The notes under the pieces are model-generated. The model saw only the letters and a list, made by a program, of their open reading frames with translations. It was not told where the DNA came from and did not search any database. Positions 41,090 to 42,765 of a stretch of DNA of 42,765 nt are shown here, in pieces; positions within the stretch are counted from its first letter, which is position 1; every line of letters starts with the position of its first letter. The position numbers and the translations under genes were made by a program. The stretch is from an uncultured Pedobacter sp. (GTDB lineage: Bacteria > Bacteroidota > Bacteroidia > Sphingobacteriales > Sphingobacteriaceae). The stretch spans positions 1 through 42,765 of the forward strand of contig CAMLDJ010000017.1 in assembly GCA_946478755.1 (NCBI GenBank). Direction: 5' to 3'.

Positions 41090-42765
41090 TTAGTCTAATC
41101 TTGTCGCATCTACTTCTTCAGGATTCAATTCATCCCATTCTCTCTGGATACGTTCAGACTCACTGTCACCTTCAAAATCGTGAGGCATGTTTGAACTCAT
41201 TGTTTGCGAGAAAGGAACAGTTTGAGGGATAAAATCATCCTCAGCTCCTGGCTTGCTATAATCATATGGCCAGCGGTATACCGTAGGGATTTCTCCAGGC
41301 CAGTTACCATGCAGGCGCTCCACAGGCGTAGTCCATTCTAAGGTATTTGCACCCCATGGATTCCGGGAAGCCGCCTTGCCTTTAAAGATCGAATAGAAGA
41401 AATTGAACAGGAAAGCAACCTGAGCCATAGCCGCTATAATGGCAGACCAGGTCACTAAAATATTCACTGTAACCCATTTCTGCATAAATTCAAACTCGGT
41501 AAATGCATAATAACGACGTGGAACACCATCCAGTCCCAGGAAGTGTAGCGGGAAGAATACCAGGTAGGCACAGGCAAAAGTGATCCAGAAATGGAGATAA
41601 CCTAATTTGCTGCTCATCAATCTTCCAAACATTTTAGGAAAGTAATGATAAACACCCGCAAGCATTCCGAAAATAGCCGCAGATCCCATTACAAGGTGGA
41701 AGTGGGCGACTACAAAATAAGTATCGTGAAGGTTGATGTCTAATGAAGCATTTCCTAAGAATATACCGGTTAAACCACCAGAAATAAAGAAGGAAACCAT
41801 ACCGATGGCAAATAACATCGCCGGAGTGAACCTGATGTTACCCCTCCATAATGTAGCCAGCCAGTTGAATGTTTTAACCGCAGAAGGCACCGCAATGATC
41901 AGTGTGGTGATCATAAATACACCCCCTAATAATGGGTTCATTCCGGTCACAAACATGTGGTGACCCCAAACAATAAATGAGAGGATGGTAATACCAATCA
42001 AAGAATAGATCATTGCATGGTATCCGAAAATAGGCTTTCTTGAATTCACAGACATGATCTCCGACGACAAGCCCATCGCAGGCATAATTACAATATAAAC
42101 CTCAGGGTGTCCAAGGAACCAGAACAAATGCTGCCATAAAATCGGTGACCCACCTTCATTTGGAAGGATTTGCGTACCCATAACAATATCTGAAAGATAG
42201 AAACTGGTACCAAAGCTCCTGTCGAATATCAACAATACCACACCCGCAACAAGCACAGGGAAAGATAAGATACCCAAAACAGCAGTCAGAAAGAACGCCC
42301 AGATCGTCAAAGGCATTTTCCACATGTCCATACCTTTGGTACGCATGTTTAATATAGTACTTACGTAGTTGATACCACCCATTAAAGAGGAAGCCACAAA
42401 AAGAATCATACTGATCAACCACAAGGTCATTCCCAGACCTGAACCACTAATTGCTGTTGGCAAAGCAGACAATGGCGGATAAACCGTCCATCCTGCACTG
42501 GCAGGTCCTGTTTGTATAAAGAATGAACTCATCATGATCACACAGGCAGCAAAGAAGAACCAGTAAGAAAGCATGTTAAGGAACGGGGAAGCCATATCCC
42601 TTGCACCGATCTGAAGCGGAATTAACAAGTTACTGAAAGTACCACTCAAGCCGGCGGTCAATACAAAGAACACCATGATGGTACCGTGTATCGTAACCAA
42701 AGCAAGATAAAAGTCGGGCTTAATACGTCCTCCTTCAGCCCATTTTCCCAGAAAAGTCTCTAAAA
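41090..42765 (-). CDS. ctaD: Cytochrome c oxidase subunit I, N-terminus outside the window
   Basis: About 557 C-terminal residues of the heme-copper catalytic subunit are present; the frame is open to the window edge (FLGKWAEGGRIKPDFYLAL before VTIHGTIMVFF), so the start lies further upstream. Key sites: TIHGTIM with the low-spin heme His, GHPEVYIVIMP with the His-Tyr cross-link pair, VWGHHMFVTG with the two CuB His, and DTYFVVAHFHLVMG with the heme a3 and heme a His ligands. About twelve helices are expected and the C-terminal tail is soluble and acidic. It is a type A (caa3-like) oxidase. Subunit II should be encoded beyond the right edge. Confidence 0.95.
   Translation of the reverse strand, partial: LETFLGKWAEGGRIKPDFYLALVTIHGTIMVFFVLTAGLSGTFSNLLIPLQIGARDMASPFLNMLSYWFFFAACVIMMSSFFIQTGPASAGWTVYPPLSALPTAISGSGLGMTLWLISMILFVASSLMGGINYVSTILNMRTKGMDMWKMPLTIWAFFLTAVLGILSFPVLVAGVVLLIFDRSFGTSFYLSDIVMGTQILPNEGGSPILWQHLFWFLGHPEVYIVIMPAMGLSSEIMSVNSRKPIFGYHAMIYSLIGITILSFIVWGHHMFVTGMNPLLGGVFMITTLIIAVPSAVKTFNWLATLWRGNIRFTPAMLFAIGMVSFFISGGLTGIFLGNASLDINLHDTYFVVAHFHLVMGSAAIFGMLAGVYHYFPKMFGRLMSSKLGYLHFWITFACAYLVFFPLHFLGLDGVPRRYYAFTEFEFMQKWVTVNILVTWSAIIAAMAQVAFLFNFFYSIFKGKAASRNPWGANTLEWTTPVERLHGNWPGEIPTVYRWPYDYSKPGAEDDFIPQTVPFSQTMSSNMPHDFEGDSESERIQREWDELNPEEVDATRLD

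Overview
The window reads as a chromosome segment of a Bacteroidota bacterium, most likely a Sphingobacteriaceae member close to Pedobacter. The reasons are two SusC/SusD outer-membrane pairs, a Bacteroidetes-type ECF sigma factor with a FecR anti-sigma factor, a DUF6266 gene, a DUF5017 lipoprotein, promoters of the TTTG-N19/20-TAnnTTTG type, and a caa3-type oxidase cluster in the usual Bacteroidetes order. Genus assignment is inference. Nearly every gene is on the minus strand; only 1582-2241 and 12302-13807 are on the plus strand.

Region 1 (1-33602) is a carbohydrate-utilisation locus. From the left it holds the start of a sodium:solute symporter and a Gfo/Idh/MocA oxidoreductase; an unrelated-looking DUF6266 gene; a SusC-SusD-DUF5017 operon (8486 to 2293); an exported alpha/beta hydrolase; a Tat-exported glycosidase-like TIM-barrel protein; a plus-strand secreted helical-toroid protein; and a long minus-strand operon (23184 to 13804). 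That operon encodes exported proteins: a PVC-type dehydrogenase-like propeller, a HiPIP, a triple RidA protein, a cupredoxin fusion, a second beta-propeller, two Tat-exported amidohydrolases and one amidohydrolase-fold protein without metal ligands. A 1005-residue heparinase II/III-like protein follows, then a second SusC/SusD pair with its FecR and ECF sigma genes.

The genes of region 1 appear to form one regulon. A 12-bp near-palindrome, consensus GGTWACGTWACC, lies directly after a -7-like promoter element in front of at least six transcription units, including the sigma factor gene; a weaker version precedes the first SusC. The central CpG palindrome is typical of LacI-family operators, but no regulator gene lies in the window. 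I infer a system in which SusC/SusD pairs import glycan pieces, the lyase and hydrolases trim them, and an exported redox module (two propellers, cupredoxin, HiPIP) oxidises a sugar-like product whose lactone or imine could be handled by the amidohydrolases and RidA protein. The substrate cannot be read from the sequence.

Region 2 (33712-42765) is housekeeping: an OmpA-family lipoprotein, DUF2461 and DUF983 proteins, a small membrane protein, DUF420, an SCO-like protein without copper ligands, oxidase subunits IV, III and III-like, heme O synthase (ctaB), heme A synthase (ctaA), a strong terminator, and most of oxidase subunit I, cut by the window end. No rRNA, tRNA, insertion sequence, integrase or CRISPR array was seen.
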